64,000 nt of DNA from Trichomonas vaginalis G3 (Eukaryota; Parabasalia; Trichomonadida; Trichomonadidae). Position 1 is the first letter of the stretch. Every line of letters starts with the position of its first letter. The translations under genes were made by a program, and so were the position numbers. Of this stretch, positions 8,186-19,700 are shown piece by piece. The notes beneath the pieces were generated by a model. That model was not told where the DNA came from and searched no databases. It saw only the letters and a list, made by a program, of their open reading frames with translations. The stretch covers positions 6,171,797 through 6,235,796 of the forward strand of contig NC_067204.1 in the NCBI RefSeq assembly GCF_026262505.1, written 5' to 3'.

Positions 8186-10876
8186 TCATCTCCTTCTTCT
8201 TCTTGATTGTGAAGGCTGTGGCACTACACCATCTCCTATTGCTGGCTCTTCAGGTACCTCATCAGGAACAGGCGGAAGTTCTTTGATATCGTTCTGATAA
8301 GTGAAACCTTTGACATTGCCCTTGAACATTACGACCATTGTTGAGATATTGTCCTTACTTCCGAGAGCAAAGGCAATATTTCTCAACATTGAAGCTGCAT
8401 CTTGAGCACTTGTTGAATTTCGGATAATTTCAGCGGCATTGTCATCAGTAATGACATCCCAAACACCATCGCATGCAATGATGAGTCCGACATCCATCTG
8501 GTCGTCTAATGTAAAGTGTTCTACCTCTGGAGGTACAAATAATCCTTCGTGGTCGCACCAGAAGTCGCCAAGAGTACGGGCAACAGCAAGTTTACGCTGG
8601 ATTCTGCCTTCAACGTTGACAGTTAAGCCTGCTTCTCGTAATCTTTGGTATTCTGTCCTCATTGTTGGTTTGTAGTCGGTAGTTAAGCGGATTGTTCTGT
8701 CTTTTCTGACTAATACAATGCGCGAATCACCAATTCCTGCCGTGTAAACGGTTTTGCCACGAATAAATGCAGAAACGGCTGTGCAGCCATCCTTTATGTT
8801 CAAGTTCTTCAGGAGCTTGTTGATTTGGCAGTACGCGGCTGTAATTGTCTTTGGAACGTCGGCATCTGATGCATTGACTGTATGAAGGAGAAGTTCGTTC
8901 TGTAAGCAGTGCGCGCTTGTTGCTGCGGCTACTTGACCTGTATGGCCATCGAAAAGTGCAAAGAGATGTTGATCGTCTTTGAATTCTTGATAAGTTATCG
9001 CATCTTCCATCGTTGGACGAACGCCCATTGTTGCGGAGTAGCCAAGACCGAACCTGTTCGAAAGAGACATGTGGTGGTCGGCCATGATGTGGAAACAGAC
9101 TGGAGGAATATGTTGGTTCTTATCTGCCTTGGTATTGAGCATCTCGAAGCTGGATGGTGTTGTTGCTGACTCGAGAAGAGATGTAAGAGTGTCGGGGATG
9201 TTGACGGAAACTGGGTTACAGTTGATAGAAATAAATTTGGCGGCAGGGAAATGGGTAGGATTGAAGGAAGTGATCTGGTTGCAGTCAAGATTGATGGATG
9301 TAGCGCATGGAAGGTCGAAATCGAACTTTGTCAAGCGGTTGTAGGATAAATCGAGAACATTTATCGTAGTTGGGAATTCGAAGTCATCTGGTATATCGGA
9401 AATGAGGTTATGGGCCATAGAGAACATCTTGAGTGATGTAAAGAGCTTGAAATAGGAAGGAAGACTTGTTAAATGATTATTTGATGCATCAAAAGTCTGA
9501 AGGAAGAAGAGAGATCCGATTCCAGCAGGTAAATTGGAAAGCTCGTTGTTCGCGCATATCAAAGAACGAATCTTTGAATAAGAAACAACGCAACTTGGAA
9601 AAACTCTGAATTTGTTTCCAGAAATGTTGAAATCGGTAATCTTACTGCATGACGAGAGGGAGCGTGGTAAAGCGGTAAGTTCGTTGAAGGAAACATTGAA
9701 ATCGGCAAAGTAAGAATAATCATTGAAACAATCTGGGATTTCTTTCAATCTGTTGAAGGAAAGATTGAGAGTCCTCAGATGTGTGCACGAAATTGCAGGG
9801 AATTCCTTAAGCCTGTTGTTTGTTATCTGGAAGAAATCAAGATTCGTGCAATTGGTAAATGTTTTTGGCAATCTCTTGATCTGGTTGAAGTTGAGTATCA
9901 AGCGGCTGAGAACTGGCTTCTCTGGAAAGTTATCTGCAATTTCCGTTATCTCGTTGTTATTTGCTATGAGCTGAGCGAGTTTTCCGATGGATCCGATAAA
10001 CTTGCTTCCAAGTTTAGTGATATTATTGAAAGCAATGTCTAATGCGGACAAAGTATCAGGTAATTCGAAATTAAGCTCGCCCTTGATATCGCAGTAGCAA
10101 ATTGAGAGTCCTCTGAGGCCAGAGATGTTGAATATCTTAAGAGGGAACTTTCCAAGTGGGTTAGATTGAACACTCAAGGATGTGCAGTTGAAAGAGTCAT
10201 CAAAATCCCAATCTTTGAGATTATTCATGTATAGGTTAAGCTGCTTGAGAGATTTTGGAAGATTCTTTGGATCAAACGTTTCAAAGTAGTTTCCAAATAA
10301 TGAAAGTTCTTCCAGTTTCTCAAATTCGTCAAAGTAATCAGGGAGTTCGGAGAGGCAGTTACCGTCGAGGTGGAGCGAACGCAGTGTTGGGAGCCACGTT
10401 GGCTTGATCTTTGGAAGGCTCTTGATGTCACAATGGGTAAGTTTCAAAGTCTCCAGGTTTGGAGCATTGAGATTCCAGATATCATCCAGGTTGATATTTG
10501 GATTGAAACTTAAGTCTAAAGTAGTTAACGATTGTTTGAAGTTACAGTTAAATTTGGTGATGTTATTCGCTGTGAGATTCAGCGTTTGGAGGTTATCGAA
10601 TCTCATAAATGCGTCTTTTGGAAGATTGTTAAGATTATTATCGACAAGGTCCAATTGTGAAATACAAACGTAAGCATCAAGGCCAGTAGGTAACTGTGTG
10701 AGCCCACAGTCTGCGAAACGTGCTCTGGATATTTTTTGAAGTATTTCAGGAACATATGGAATGATTTTAACTATTTTGTTAACTATTTCGAAGCTTGATA
10801 GGTTAGGATTCATAAATACGCTCATTTGCACTTCTTCACGAAAAACAGCCCGATTGTCATTAACGGGCTGGGTCAT
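8186..10876 (-). CDS. Leucine-rich-repeat PP2C-type protein phosphatase
   Basis: Encodes 896 residues. Residues about 45-570 hold roughly twenty leucine-rich repeats (for example LRSLHLDGNCLSELPDYF). Residues about 600-855 form a PP2C (PPM) Ser/Thr phosphatase. The metal-binding and catalytic signatures are all present: RPTMEDA, ALFDGH, GCTAVSAF, AGIGDSR, ACDGVWDV and GSKDNIS. It is therefore predicted to be an active Mg/Mn-dependent phosphatase, with the LRR as docking surface. The tail is proline/acidic and ends in a basic SRRRRR run. The LRR-then-PP2C order is that of fungal adenylate cyclases and PHLPP phosphatases; here no cyclase follows. The gene is intact and slightly more GC-rich than the flanks. 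Confidence 0.88.
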   Translation of the reverse strand: MTQPVNDNRAVFREEVQMSVFMNPNLSSFEIVNKIVKIIPYVPEILQKISRARFADCGLTQLPTGLDAYVCISQLDLVDNNLNNLPKDAFMRFDNLQTLNLTANNITKFNCNFKQSLTTLDLSFNPNINLDDIWNLNAPNLETLKLTHCDIKSLPKIKPTWLPTLRSLHLDGNCLSELPDYFDEFEKLEELSLFGNYFETFDPKNLPKSLKQLNLYMNNLKDWDFDDSFNCTSLSVQSNPLGKFPLKIFNISGLRGLSICYCDIKGELNFELPDTLSALDIAFNNITKLGSKFIGSIGKLAQLIANNNEITEIADNFPEKPVLSRLILNFNQIKRLPKTFTNCTNLDFFQITNNRLKEFPAISCTHLRTLNLSFNRLKEIPDCFNDYSYFADFNVSFNELTALPRSLSSCSKITDFNISGNKFRVFPSCVVSYSKIRSLICANNELSNLPAGIGSLFFLQTFDASNNHLTSLPSYFKLFTSLKMFSMAHNLISDIPDDFEFPTTINVLDLSYNRLTKFDFDLPCATSINLDCNQITSFNPTHFPAAKFISINCNPVSVNIPDTLTSLLESATTPSSFEMLNTKADKNQHIPPVCFHIMADHHMSLSNRFGLGYSATMGVRPTMEDAITYQEFKDDQHLFALFDGHTGQVAAATSAHCLQNELLLHTVNASDADVPKTITAAYCQINKLLKNLNIKDGCTAVSAFIRGKTVYTAGIGDSRIVLVRKDRTIRLTTDYKPTMRTEYQRLREAGLTVNVEGRIQRKLAVARTLGDFWCDHEGLFVPPEVEHFTLDDQMDVGLIIACDGVWDVITDDNAAEIIRNSTSAQDAASMLRNIAFALGSKDNISTMVVMFKGNVKGFTYQNDIKELPPVPDEVPEEPAIGDGVVPQPSQSRRRRR

Positions 10877-12359
10877 TTTTAATTATCGTGAATTATTGTA
10901 GAAAAAAAAATTGATAGATATATAAAGGCAAAAAATTGCCCTTTCTTTTTGATTCCGTTTCAAATTTAAACGAATCGTAATCAGATTATTTTGATGTTTG
11001 ATTGTAGGATGTTATTGATTTATTGGATATTTTATTCCAGAAATATTATGAAAGCAAAAGCAAAAAAATTAGATGATCAAATAATATTGAAAAGCGCTCA
11101 CCCTTAGATGTCCAATAGAATGATGAAGTATTTCATAATAAAATTAAAGTGATGTCAATTTTGTAGGATAAAATTAAGAAATGAAATGATTTTTAAAATA
11201 ATATTTATGCTTATTAAATGATTATTTATGCATGATTTATGGTCATTCAAAAAGTTATTTTGAAAGCGGTATTGAATGACATTCAAAAACATGATGATAT
11301 CTGGCCAAATCACTTTCCTGAGTTAATCCATTATTGGTAGATATTATCCAAAATTAATTTTGTGAGAATTACGTTCTTTGATATATTCAATTATTTCAAA
11401 AATCATTTTTTTATCTAACAAATACGAAATATATATGTCGATTTGCATATTAAATATGACGATCAAATTACTTTTTGATAAAATAAAATCCTCATTCACA
11501 AAATAATTGAAATCGATCATTTTTGTGAATTTTATGCGAATTTTTTTAGGTGAGATGCTTGATTTCTGAAATCAAATCGAAATCACTTGGAATTCTAGTG
11601 ATCAATTTTATCAATTTCTTTACCATTAAATCATGGCTTGAGGCTGTTGTTGATTCTGAATGCTATAATTTTTATTCAAAAATTCTTTTCAAAATTTTAT
11701 TTTTTAGGGGGTTATTCTCATTATTTTGAGCAAATTTGCAACAATACAGATATTTCGTGAGCTTGATTTAAAATAAAACATAATTAATAGGAAATATCCC
11801 CATGGTCCTGATGAAATCAACCTGACTAAGAATAATACATATCTTTATTTTGTTTTACTGAAGTTTTCCCTATAGGAATTTGATGAGTATATCGAATTTT
11901 CCAAAATATAAGTTCTGAACAGATTACTTAATATTAGGTTTACTAATCTATTTACTTTTCCTTAGTCTTTTTGAGCATCATCAATCATCGCAAATTCCTT
12001 ATCTTTTGTAAAAAATAAATTACAATATTAATTGTATAGGTTTCGAGTTTTGACATAGCATTTTAAACATATTGATTAATTAACTTGATATATCTTTCAT
12101 TTTATTTTTATCATTTGATATTTTTAGAAATTGTTCGGGATCCACTATTTATCGCACTAGCTAACATCATCCAAGCATGTTCTTTGTTTCCAAAACATAT
12201 TTTTCATGAGATTAATATCAAAGATATAAATTTTTCATGAAAGAATCCAACAACATATCATTACATGCCTTACTTAATATAAATATTAATTCCAAATTGC
12301 ACAATTTAGCAAATCTCTAAAAAAACGTGTAAAAAATTTTTTGTTCAATTCAAAAATAA
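10877..12359. other. Long AT-rich intergenic region
   Basis: About 1.5 kb between two divergent gene starts. It is very AT-rich with many stops in all frames. No open frame with gene-like composition, RNA gene or terminal repeat recognised. It must contain the promoters for both flanking genes, but no perfect TCA-Y-T/A initiator stands close to either start. Confidence 0.5.
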
Positions 12360-13496
12360 ATGTTTCGATTACTTTTCAACAATAAAGAATTTAAAGAGAG
12401 AATTAGCACTATGTCAACCAATGATGCTTTGCAGATATCTTCTGTCGGAGCAAAAAGAATTCTTTGTATTCTTGACGAATGCAAGAAAAGAGTTGAATTT
12501 TCATTATTATTACCAACAATGGCAGATTTTATTGAATCAAACGATGAAATTCCACCAATTATCAAAGAATACTCTGCAGAATTTCATGCACATCAACAAT
12601 ATTTGTCATCAATCATGACAACAGACGGATATCCAAAACCAGGATTCGAAGATGCATTTGAAGAAGAAGTTATGATATGTCAAGAGCTATCTCGTGAATT
12701 GGTACGTGAAATGGATAACTATCATTCACTATTTCAACCTATTGTTCAACAAAGAGACTCTGCTGTAGGTTCTAAACCAAAAATTGTTCAATACCTAGAA
12801 GAAATGATAAACTTAGAAACAGAATTTTTCTCAAAACACGTAAAGGAAGATAAAAAGAGAAATAGAATCGTTGCAGAAATCCAAACAATGGAAAAAATCA
12901 ATAAAGAGCATATTGACGTACTTAAGCAAAAGGATATACAACTTAATAGAGAAAAAGATATTAAAATACGTGCAAAAGAAGAAGAATTAGATTCATTAAA
13001 GAAACAATTAGTACAAGCAAGGTCAATGGAAGTTCCTATCAATACAGAAGAAACAAAAGAAGATGAAATTGTATCTCATGAAGAAAATCTCAAAGCAGAA
13101 TTTGGTGAAGTTAATAATCAAATGGGAAAAACACAAAAATCTCATCATGATGATGAGAACGCTTCACGAAGATTGATCAGAAAAGATGAAGAACAGCTTC
13201 AACATCTAATTACAAAGTATGATACAGAAATGGCAAATTTAGGAAAAGAATCGACGCTTGCCATGCAAAAAATGCAAAAATTAGAGAGTGATGTGGCTGT
13301 TTTAAGGACATCTTTGGCGGAAATCAATGAAAAGAGAGCTCCTGCCATTGCTGATGAAAGATATTTTTCACAAATGCATATTAGACAGTCAAAACAGATG
13401 TATGACATGCTTGAATCAGTTAAGACAATCCAAAATTATGTAAGACTATTCTTAAAAACGGCTCCGAAGCCTTCAAAGTCGAAAAAGAAGAAATGA
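12360..13496 (+). CDS. DRC10: Dynein regulatory complex protein 10-like (IQ-motif) axonemal protein
   Basis: Encodes 378 residues. The N-terminal region at about 25-50 (GAKRILCILDECKKRVEFSL) and the segment near residue 280 (LITKYDTEMANLGKES) match the conserved blocks of DRC10/IQCD. A long coiled coil at about 130-345 leads to an IQ-like motif (TIQNYVRLFLK) and a lysine-rich end (SKSKKKK), again as in DRC10. The nexin-dynein regulatory complex links doublet microtubules and controls flagellar bending, fitting a motile flagellate. The first ATG (12360) gives an 18-residue extension before a second Met at 12411 (MSTNDALQ), and either could be the start. Assignment is from remembered family features. 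Confidence 0.72.
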   Translation: MFRLLFNNKEFKERISTMSTNDALQISSVGAKRILCILDECKKRVEFSLLLPTMADFIESNDEIPPIIKEYSAEFHAHQQYLSSIMTTDGYPKPGFEDAFEEEVMICQELSRELVREMDNYHSLFQPIVQQRDSAVGSKPKIVQYLEEMINLETEFFSKHVKEDKKRNRIVAEIQTMEKINKEHIDVLKQKDIQLNREKDIKIRAKEEELDSLKKQLVQARSMEVPINTEETKEDEIVSHEENLKAEFGEVNNQMGKTQKSHHDDENASRRLIRKDEEQLQHLITKYDTEMANLGKESTLAMQKMQKLESDVAVLRTSLAEINEKRAPAIADERYFSQMHIRQSKQMYDMLESVKTIQNYVRLFLKTAPKPSKSKKKK

Positions 13497-13847
13497 ATTT
13501 CTTATTTACTTTATTTTATATTTTGTTTGTAATTTACTCTAAATTTGTTTGAAATTATCATATATTTATACTATCTCTTTGGTTATATCTTGCTTATTCA
13601 ATATTTTGAGTGATCTTAATGAGAAATTCAAAAAAGGTACTTGCAAATAGGCATTTTTCTTCATTAACTCCAATATATTGCATAAATGATATGTTTCGTT
13701 ATGATACGATTTTAATCAATTTCAATTCAATCACTCAGATTGAATTTCAAACAGTAATAAAAAGTATGCCCATAGAAATTTTGTACAAGATAAACTGATT
13801 TTCGGAAATACTTACTGTAATAGAGTTTCTCGACACTAAAATTTTTG
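13497..13847. other. Intergenic
   Basis: AT-rich spacer of about 350 bases. A short open frame at 13610-13798 has no gene-like features. Confidence 0.4.
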
Positions 13848-13852
13848 TCACT
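13848..13852 (+). promoter_or_regulatory. Trichomonad initiator TCACT
   Basis: TCACTTTTA with A+1 at 13850, 14 bases before the ATG at 13864. Confidence 0.65.
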
Positions 13853-13863
13853 TTTATTGGAAA

Positions 13864-14205
13864 ATGAGTAAAGAACAGCGCGAACCTATATATACTGAAA
13901 TCCTTTATCACTGCAAATCACTTGAAAGTGTCACAGACAAGCAAATAGAAATGCTTAAGAAAGATCAAAAGGAAGTTCAGCAAGCATTACAGACAATGTT
14001 TAATAAACTTCAAGAAATTTCGAAAGCAATTCCTAAATATGAAATAGAAGCAGATATAGATAGAATTAACGCAATATGTGATCGTTTAGAAGCATGTTGG
14101 TCAAGAGTTCAAAATGTCAACAAAAGATCAGATAAGCTAATTACAACTTTGCAACAAAAATCAGCTCAACTAAGCATAGAAGTTGAAAAGGGTGTTCAAG
14201 CATAA
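13864..14205 (+). CDS. Small helical protein, possibly BLOC-1/BORC-subunit-like
   Basis: Encodes 113 residues, all-helical with heptad character (QIEMLKKDQKEVQQALQTMF; RINAICDRLEACWSRVQNVN). Size and architecture resemble the small coiled-coil subunits of BLOC-1 or BORC, which act in lysosome-related organelle traffic, but I see no diagnostic motif, so this is a weak suggestion. The initiator 14 bases upstream supports both the start and its being a real gene. Confidence 0.6.
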   Translation: MSKEQREPIYTEILYHCKSLESVTDKQIEMLKKDQKEVQQALQTMFNKLQEISKAIPKYEIEADIDRINAICDRLEACWSRVQNVNKRSDKLITTLQQKSAQLSIEVEKGVQA

Positions 14206-14351
14206 TCTAATTCGATATGAAGATGTTAAATTGTTCTTGGTTGCAACAACATTGTGTGGCTATAGTAGAAAAGAGAGCGATAATACTACATTTATATGTC
14301 GTTTTGTTCAAATATGATTTTATTATTTTTTGAATTTGTATGGTAAAAGTG

Positions 14352-14356
14352 TCATT
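14352..14356 (+). promoter_or_regulatory. Trichomonad initiator TCATT
   Basis: TCATTTTG with A+1 at 14354, 49 bases upstream of the exonuclease-like gene ATG at 14403. Confidence 0.45.
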
Positions 14357-14402
14357 TTGTAAACTCGGTGAATTTTCACCCGAAGATTATTTTTGAAGAA
14401 AA

Positions 14403-15431
14403 ATGAAGTATTGTGGGTCAATTCGAATTAATGATAATTTTTATTTGCCAGCACTCCGAAGGAATGATTGGGATATTGGCGAAATGAGGAAAGTTATGTT
14501 CTTTAAAGGTCGAGTTTCCCTGATTTATCTCACATCTGTTGACCATCCTGAGTTTAAGGAACATCTCAAGTTAATTGATATTGATGACCCGATATGTATT
14601 GATTTTGAATGGAGAGTTTCATATTCTTCCAAATTTCAAAATCATATTTCGTTATTTCAATTTGCCACGGATAATTGTGCACTTCTTATTAGGCATTTGC
14701 CTCCCCAGCCAAGTGAAATCCTGAAAGAGTTCTTAGAGACACACAGTTTCATAGGAAAAAGCACAGGAAATGATATGAGAAAGCTGAAAGACTTGTTTGG
14801 AACAGATATTAACGTTAAAATAGAAGATATAGCATCAAACAGATTATGTCCACATGGATTTTCTCGAAATTTCCATGATATGGTTGCAACATTTGTTGGG
14901 CCACCCCTTTTTTCAATTAAAGATAAAACAGTGACATTATCAAATTGGGAGCGGCCAAAATTAGCTATTATCCAGGTCCTTTATGCTGCTTTTGATGTCA
15001 TTGCCTTAAGTTTTTCCCTTCCAAGACTTCCACCTGCTGCTGAACCAAAACAAAAAGTACTGAAAGGTAATCGAGCAATATCTAAGTCGCAGAGAAAGAG
15101 GATCTTCAAAAACCCCGGAGAATGTGCTAAAGCTTTGTCTGATATAACATTTCCAAATAGTGTTTTGATTCTAGAAAACATTGATTTCAATGTTCCTGAT
15201 ATTACAACAGAAAAGGCATTGAAACTAACATTAGAATTGTTTAACATGGATGAATCCATTCCTTCGACAATGACAATAGAGGTTGATGAAGATCTACCAT
15301 CAGAATTGTTTGAAACTCAAAATTGGGAAACTCAACAAGAATCATTTAGGCAAAAAGAAGAGCCTGATCAAAAATTCCTATCATCAAGTGAAGATGATTA
15401 TGATTATCTTGCTAATATCGGTGATGAATGA
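14403..15431 (+). CDS. DnaQ-fold 3'-5' exonuclease domain protein
   Basis: Encodes 342 residues. Residues about 50-215 carry the three exonuclease motifs of the WRN/Rrp6-type DEDD family: CIDFEW (DxE), GKSTGNDMRKL (second Asp) and YAAFDVIALS (the Tyr-xxx-Asp type of motif III). It is predicted to degrade DNA or RNA from 3' ends with two metal ions. All four acidic residues are present, so activity is likely. The C-terminal 120 residues are basic (KSQRKRIFKNPGE), then acidic, and unlike any domain I know. Compared with EXD2- or WRN-type proteins it lacks a helicase. Nucleic-acid substrate is unknown. Confidence 0.8.
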   Translation: MKYCGSIRINDNFYLPALRRNDWDIGEMRKVMFFKGRVSLIYLTSVDHPEFKEHLKLIDIDDPICIDFEWRVSYSSKFQNHISLFQFATDNCALLIRHLPPQPSEILKEFLETHSFIGKSTGNDMRKLKDLFGTDINVKIEDIASNRLCPHGFSRNFHDMVATFVGPPLFSIKDKTVTLSNWERPKLAIIQVLYAAFDVIALSFSLPRLPPAAEPKQKVLKGNRAISKSQRKRIFKNPGECAKALSDITFPNSVLILENIDFNVPDITTEKALKLTLELFNMDESIPSTMTIEVDEDLPSELFETQNWETQQESFRQKEEPDQKFLSSSEDDYDYLANIGDE

Positions 15432-16355
15432 GCTTCTTATCTATTTGTTTGTAGATTATTTGTTAAATATTTTATTTTAATCATTCTTAATATTAATCAT
15501 TGGGTTTAATGATTGGTTTTATGTAACTTTAATTCAGTGGTTGATTCAATTTGTTAATTAGTGTTCGATAAAAATAATTTATCAAAATATTATCAAGTTA
15601 CAATATAAATATAATATGATGATGCTTAACAATACTAGGGTCAAATAGATATTCCATTAAATTACATAAAATATCATTAATTTAGTTAATTTGAATTAGT
15701 AACATGGTATTTTTTAGAATGTATACTATTTCATTGTGTTTTAACTCATTCCTAATAATTCCATTGCAGTAAAAAGTTATGAATGCCTGTATTGTATTAG
15801 AATGACAATTCGATACGAGTTAAAATTTTATAGAAGTTGGATTTTTAGATATGCCGCATAATGCTGAAATTAAATATTCGGTCACTTCTTAGAAAAAAAT
15901 TTTCTCTTAATGATAGTTGTGGAACCTAAATTTTCAAGCTAATCTTCTTATAACTTCATGAAAACCACTCGAGCGTCTCACGATTTTTTGAGATTTAATT
16001 GAAAATTTTTGCATAGAATGAGAGAGGGTCAAAGTTGCTATTTGTGCACTTTCCACAAGAATATAATGGGAAAAAAGTTATCATATAGTTGATCTCATTC
16101 ACTGAGGTGAGAGATGCATGTAGTGTAATGTGATAAACAGTGGGATTGCGGCTCTAAGTCCTAGGTTCGAGACACATTGGCTTCATTTTTCTCTTTTTTA
16201 TTGACGTAAACTATTCAATTTTTGTGTTCTCCATTCAAATTTCAGAATTTTTTTGCAGATTTCACGCTACATTCGAAGTTACCTTTTGTAACAACCACCA
16301 CTGCCTACGAAAGACGAAAGTGTGTCACGATTTCACCCGGAAATCCGACGGTTGT
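15432..16355. other. Long intergenic region, left part
   Basis: About 0.9 kb of AT-rich spacer without an open frame of gene quality. A degenerate tRNA-like patch lies near 16110-16180 (see rejected items). Confidence 0.4.
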
Positions 16356-16442
16356 TTAAGAGTAAGCACTTTTGGCACCTACTCTATCGAAAAATCAACA
16401 TTTAAGGTTAATTTAAGAGTATGCACTTTTGTCACCTACTCT
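16356..16442 (+). repeat. Pair of 30-base direct repeats
   Basis: Two near-identical 30-base copies (16356-16385 and 16413-16442), both built around GCACTTTTG and CACCTACTCT, with two mismatches and a 57-base period. Their position 330 bases upstream of the M60-like gene could make them a transcription factor site, but this is inference. Confidence 0.5.
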
Positions 16443-16767
16443 GCATAGAATTGTTTACAGAATTATAAATATTTCAAATATCAAAAATAAAATTTGGGGA
16501 TTTATAATATCTTCTTCTCAATTTTTGAAAGACCCATACAACTAGTTATCAATTGCACGATGACATTGGCATAATTTTTAAATCTTATTGGTCACATAAA
16601 ATTATGTCGTATTTTATAACTTTTACTCTGAAACTCTAATTTTTTCAATCAATTTTTTTCATTATAACTATTGTTGTATAATATAATTACATCAAATTTT
16701 ATTATGAACAGTATTCTTTTGAGAGGGCAAAAATTATTTTGAGAGTATATTTTTATTTTACTAAAAA
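16443..16767. other. Intergenic upstream of the M60-like gene
   Basis: AT-rich, about 325 bases. No clear initiator found within 60 bases of the ATG at 16768. Confidence 0.4.
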
Positions 16768-19700
16768 ATGCTTTGTTTCTTACCATTTCTCAGTCTTTCC
16801 TATAATGTTTCATTATTTGGATATCATGGCATCAATACAGTTCAAGTACAAGAAATTGATGGATATGAAGTCCTTGAAGTTCTTAAACATAAACCATCCG
16901 GCATTAAAAACATCCGCGATGCAGGATACTCTTCACCTAAAATTGCTAATGATAACGATTATGGATGGCCAGGTCACACAATGAAAGCTACAAAGGCCCA
17001 AATTTCAAGCGAACTCGAAAAAATGAAAGCACAATTTTGCAAAGCATCATCAGATTTAACGCAAGGTCAACTGTATTACCACCCTGCTGGAATTAAGCAA
17101 TTTATTCAAAATGACACTTATATTGCCGAAATTCAAAGAGCTGACAGAATAAAGTTGAGAATGTTCATCAACGATCGCTATGACATTTATCATTCAACAA
17201 CTTTATACGCAATGCCAGGTGAATTAATTACTTTTGAAATACCTGAATTTGCCGTTGGTAAACTTAATCTCGTTTTGAACAGACAAGCACCATCTAATGG
17301 CGATCTCACTCAGAGGTATCCAAATCTTCAGTGTTCATTCACTCTTAATGCTAAAAAAGTCACTTTTGGCTATCCGTTGGGTGGCTACATGGATATCAAA
17401 TGCTGGATTGATACATTCCCACTTCATAGTGTTGAAATCAACATTACAGGTGGTATTAGAATTCCATATTTCCGCTATGGTGCGGAATCAGATCAAGATT
17501 GGGAAGAAGAAACAAGAAACTATGTAGCACCACTTACATTCTACGATACAGGTAATGTCAAGTGCATCTTCCCATCCACATTCAGCCGCAACCAAATCAG
17601 AATGAGTGATGCAGGTGCATTCTGGCGTACTGTCGGCCGTGTAATGTATTCTGTCAACGAAGTCACAAACTACGATAGGCGTAAGGATGGCAGAATTAAA
17701 ACAGCTATGTGGTTCAACTTCGATTCTTATGTTCCAGCCGGTGCAGCTGTTGCTTTTGTCGGTGCAAACTTCATCCAAGCACCATTCAGCTGGTCAACAG
17801 CTATGATCAACTACGAAGGAGCCAAATGGGGCTGCTGGGGTAACGTCCACGAGTATGGCCACCACTTCCAAAGCGGATGGGGTATCTCTGGTACAGGCGA
17901 AACAACAAACAACGTCATCAATTTCATCACATATGCCATGCTTACAGAAATTGATGCAACAAGACAGATCACATTAGGTGGCGCTTCCTTCAACGCCGCT
18001 AATGGCTGGGCATATATTACTCACGAGTTCGGAAACATGGATGCTACTAAAGATTATGCAGGCCCATTCTTCTGGTATGGAAACAACGCATATTTCTTCG
18101 GTCTCGATGCCTGGAGAAAGTGTTTGAGAGCACACACGCACCAGATATACTACAAACGCAGTGATTATGGCACTTATACATCAGAATTCCTTATGCACTG
18201 TGCCAAGTTCTTCCATAGAGATTTACGTGCATATTTCAAGACATTTGAATTCCCTGAAGCATCACAGATCTCTGATAGATGCAATAATGAATTAAGCCAA
18301 ATGAAACTAAAGGAATTCCATCCAGTTACAATGATCTGGTGCAGTGGATATCAATTGGAGGATAATTACAGCTTCACAACACACAAACCATTCCGTATTC
18401 CAGCCCGTAGTGTGTATTACTTTGATTTCACAAAGAACATCAAGTCTAGAGCCAAAATGCATGCATTTGAGTTCGATGATATTTCGAAAGCAGAGTATGG
18501 AGAGCTCAAAAAACTCACCACTGGCAAATACAAGTACACACCTCCAGATAACACATCAATGATTGATATGTTCAATGTTACACTTAAAGATAAAGTAAAT
18601 GGAGAGAAAACAATTTGCATCATCACTTTGGAACAGAGATTCAAAGGCTGTAGGATGAACTACATGAGTCTCAAATCATATGGTGCTACAAAGACAACAA
18701 CACCAAAAGAAGCTTATAAGATCTACAACAAACAGCTAGAAACAGAGTTACCAACTTCATTGATCGGATGGGGAATGGTCGTCAACAATTATGGATCTGA
18801 TAAAGCAGCTGTTCCATGGATTTGTGTCACAGAAGGTGTCTTTGTTCCAGAGAACTCAACCAAGTACAGATTCATCTTCCAACACGATGAAGGAATGTTG
18901 TTCTACATCACCGATTCTACACTTTCTGGCGATCCAGATTCAGACGAGAAGTATCTCTACTATTCAAGTGATAAATCTGAAGCCGCAAACGCTAAACAAG
19001 ATACTAAATCAATTTCCCTTAAGGAAGGAACTAAATACAACTTCAGATTCATTGTTTACAACACAGATAACGCTGGATCTGGCCAAGTCAAGTATTCAAT
19101 GGATGGTTCATCAGAATTCAAGAACGTTGATGGAAACAGAGTTTGGTTCCCTGGTTGTGGTCCTGATGATGTTGACCACATCTTCAAGCCAAAGCTTGAG
19201 AACGATCCAACACTCGGTCACTACTATGATACTGTTCATCGCGAGTATGCAACTGATAAATTCACTGTTAAGTCCGCTCCAAAGCCAGATGACTCTTCTA
19301 TTTCAATGGACAAGATCTTATTCGATAAGGATATCAAACAAAATGCTTTATGCACTGTAAGTGACTTTCCAGTTACATACAAGGTCGACTTTGGCTCAGA
19401 TATCATCATCGACAGAGTTCTTGCAACATCAATGGAAGGCAAGCCAATGGATTCAACAGCAGATATCAAGTGCGATGGTACAAAAGTTGGAACATTTAAC
19501 TTGACAACTAAGGATAACAAGATGTTCTTTGATAATACATACAAGTGCAGAACTCTTGAACTTATTGTCAATGACAATAAGAATGGTAAATATGTATCAA
19601 TCAACGAAATTGAACCACATCTTGATGTTATCTCCAATTCTAGACAAATTATCCCTGCAACACACATCGACATCGAGTTGAGCAGTGAAAAGAAGTGCAA

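Noticed and set aside
16105..16180. tRNA-like patch with A-box-like TAGTGTAATGTG and B-box-like GGTTCGAGAC
   Set aside because: No proper acceptor or T stem can be drawn and the anticodon stem has a mismatch. At best a decayed tRNA-derived fragment.
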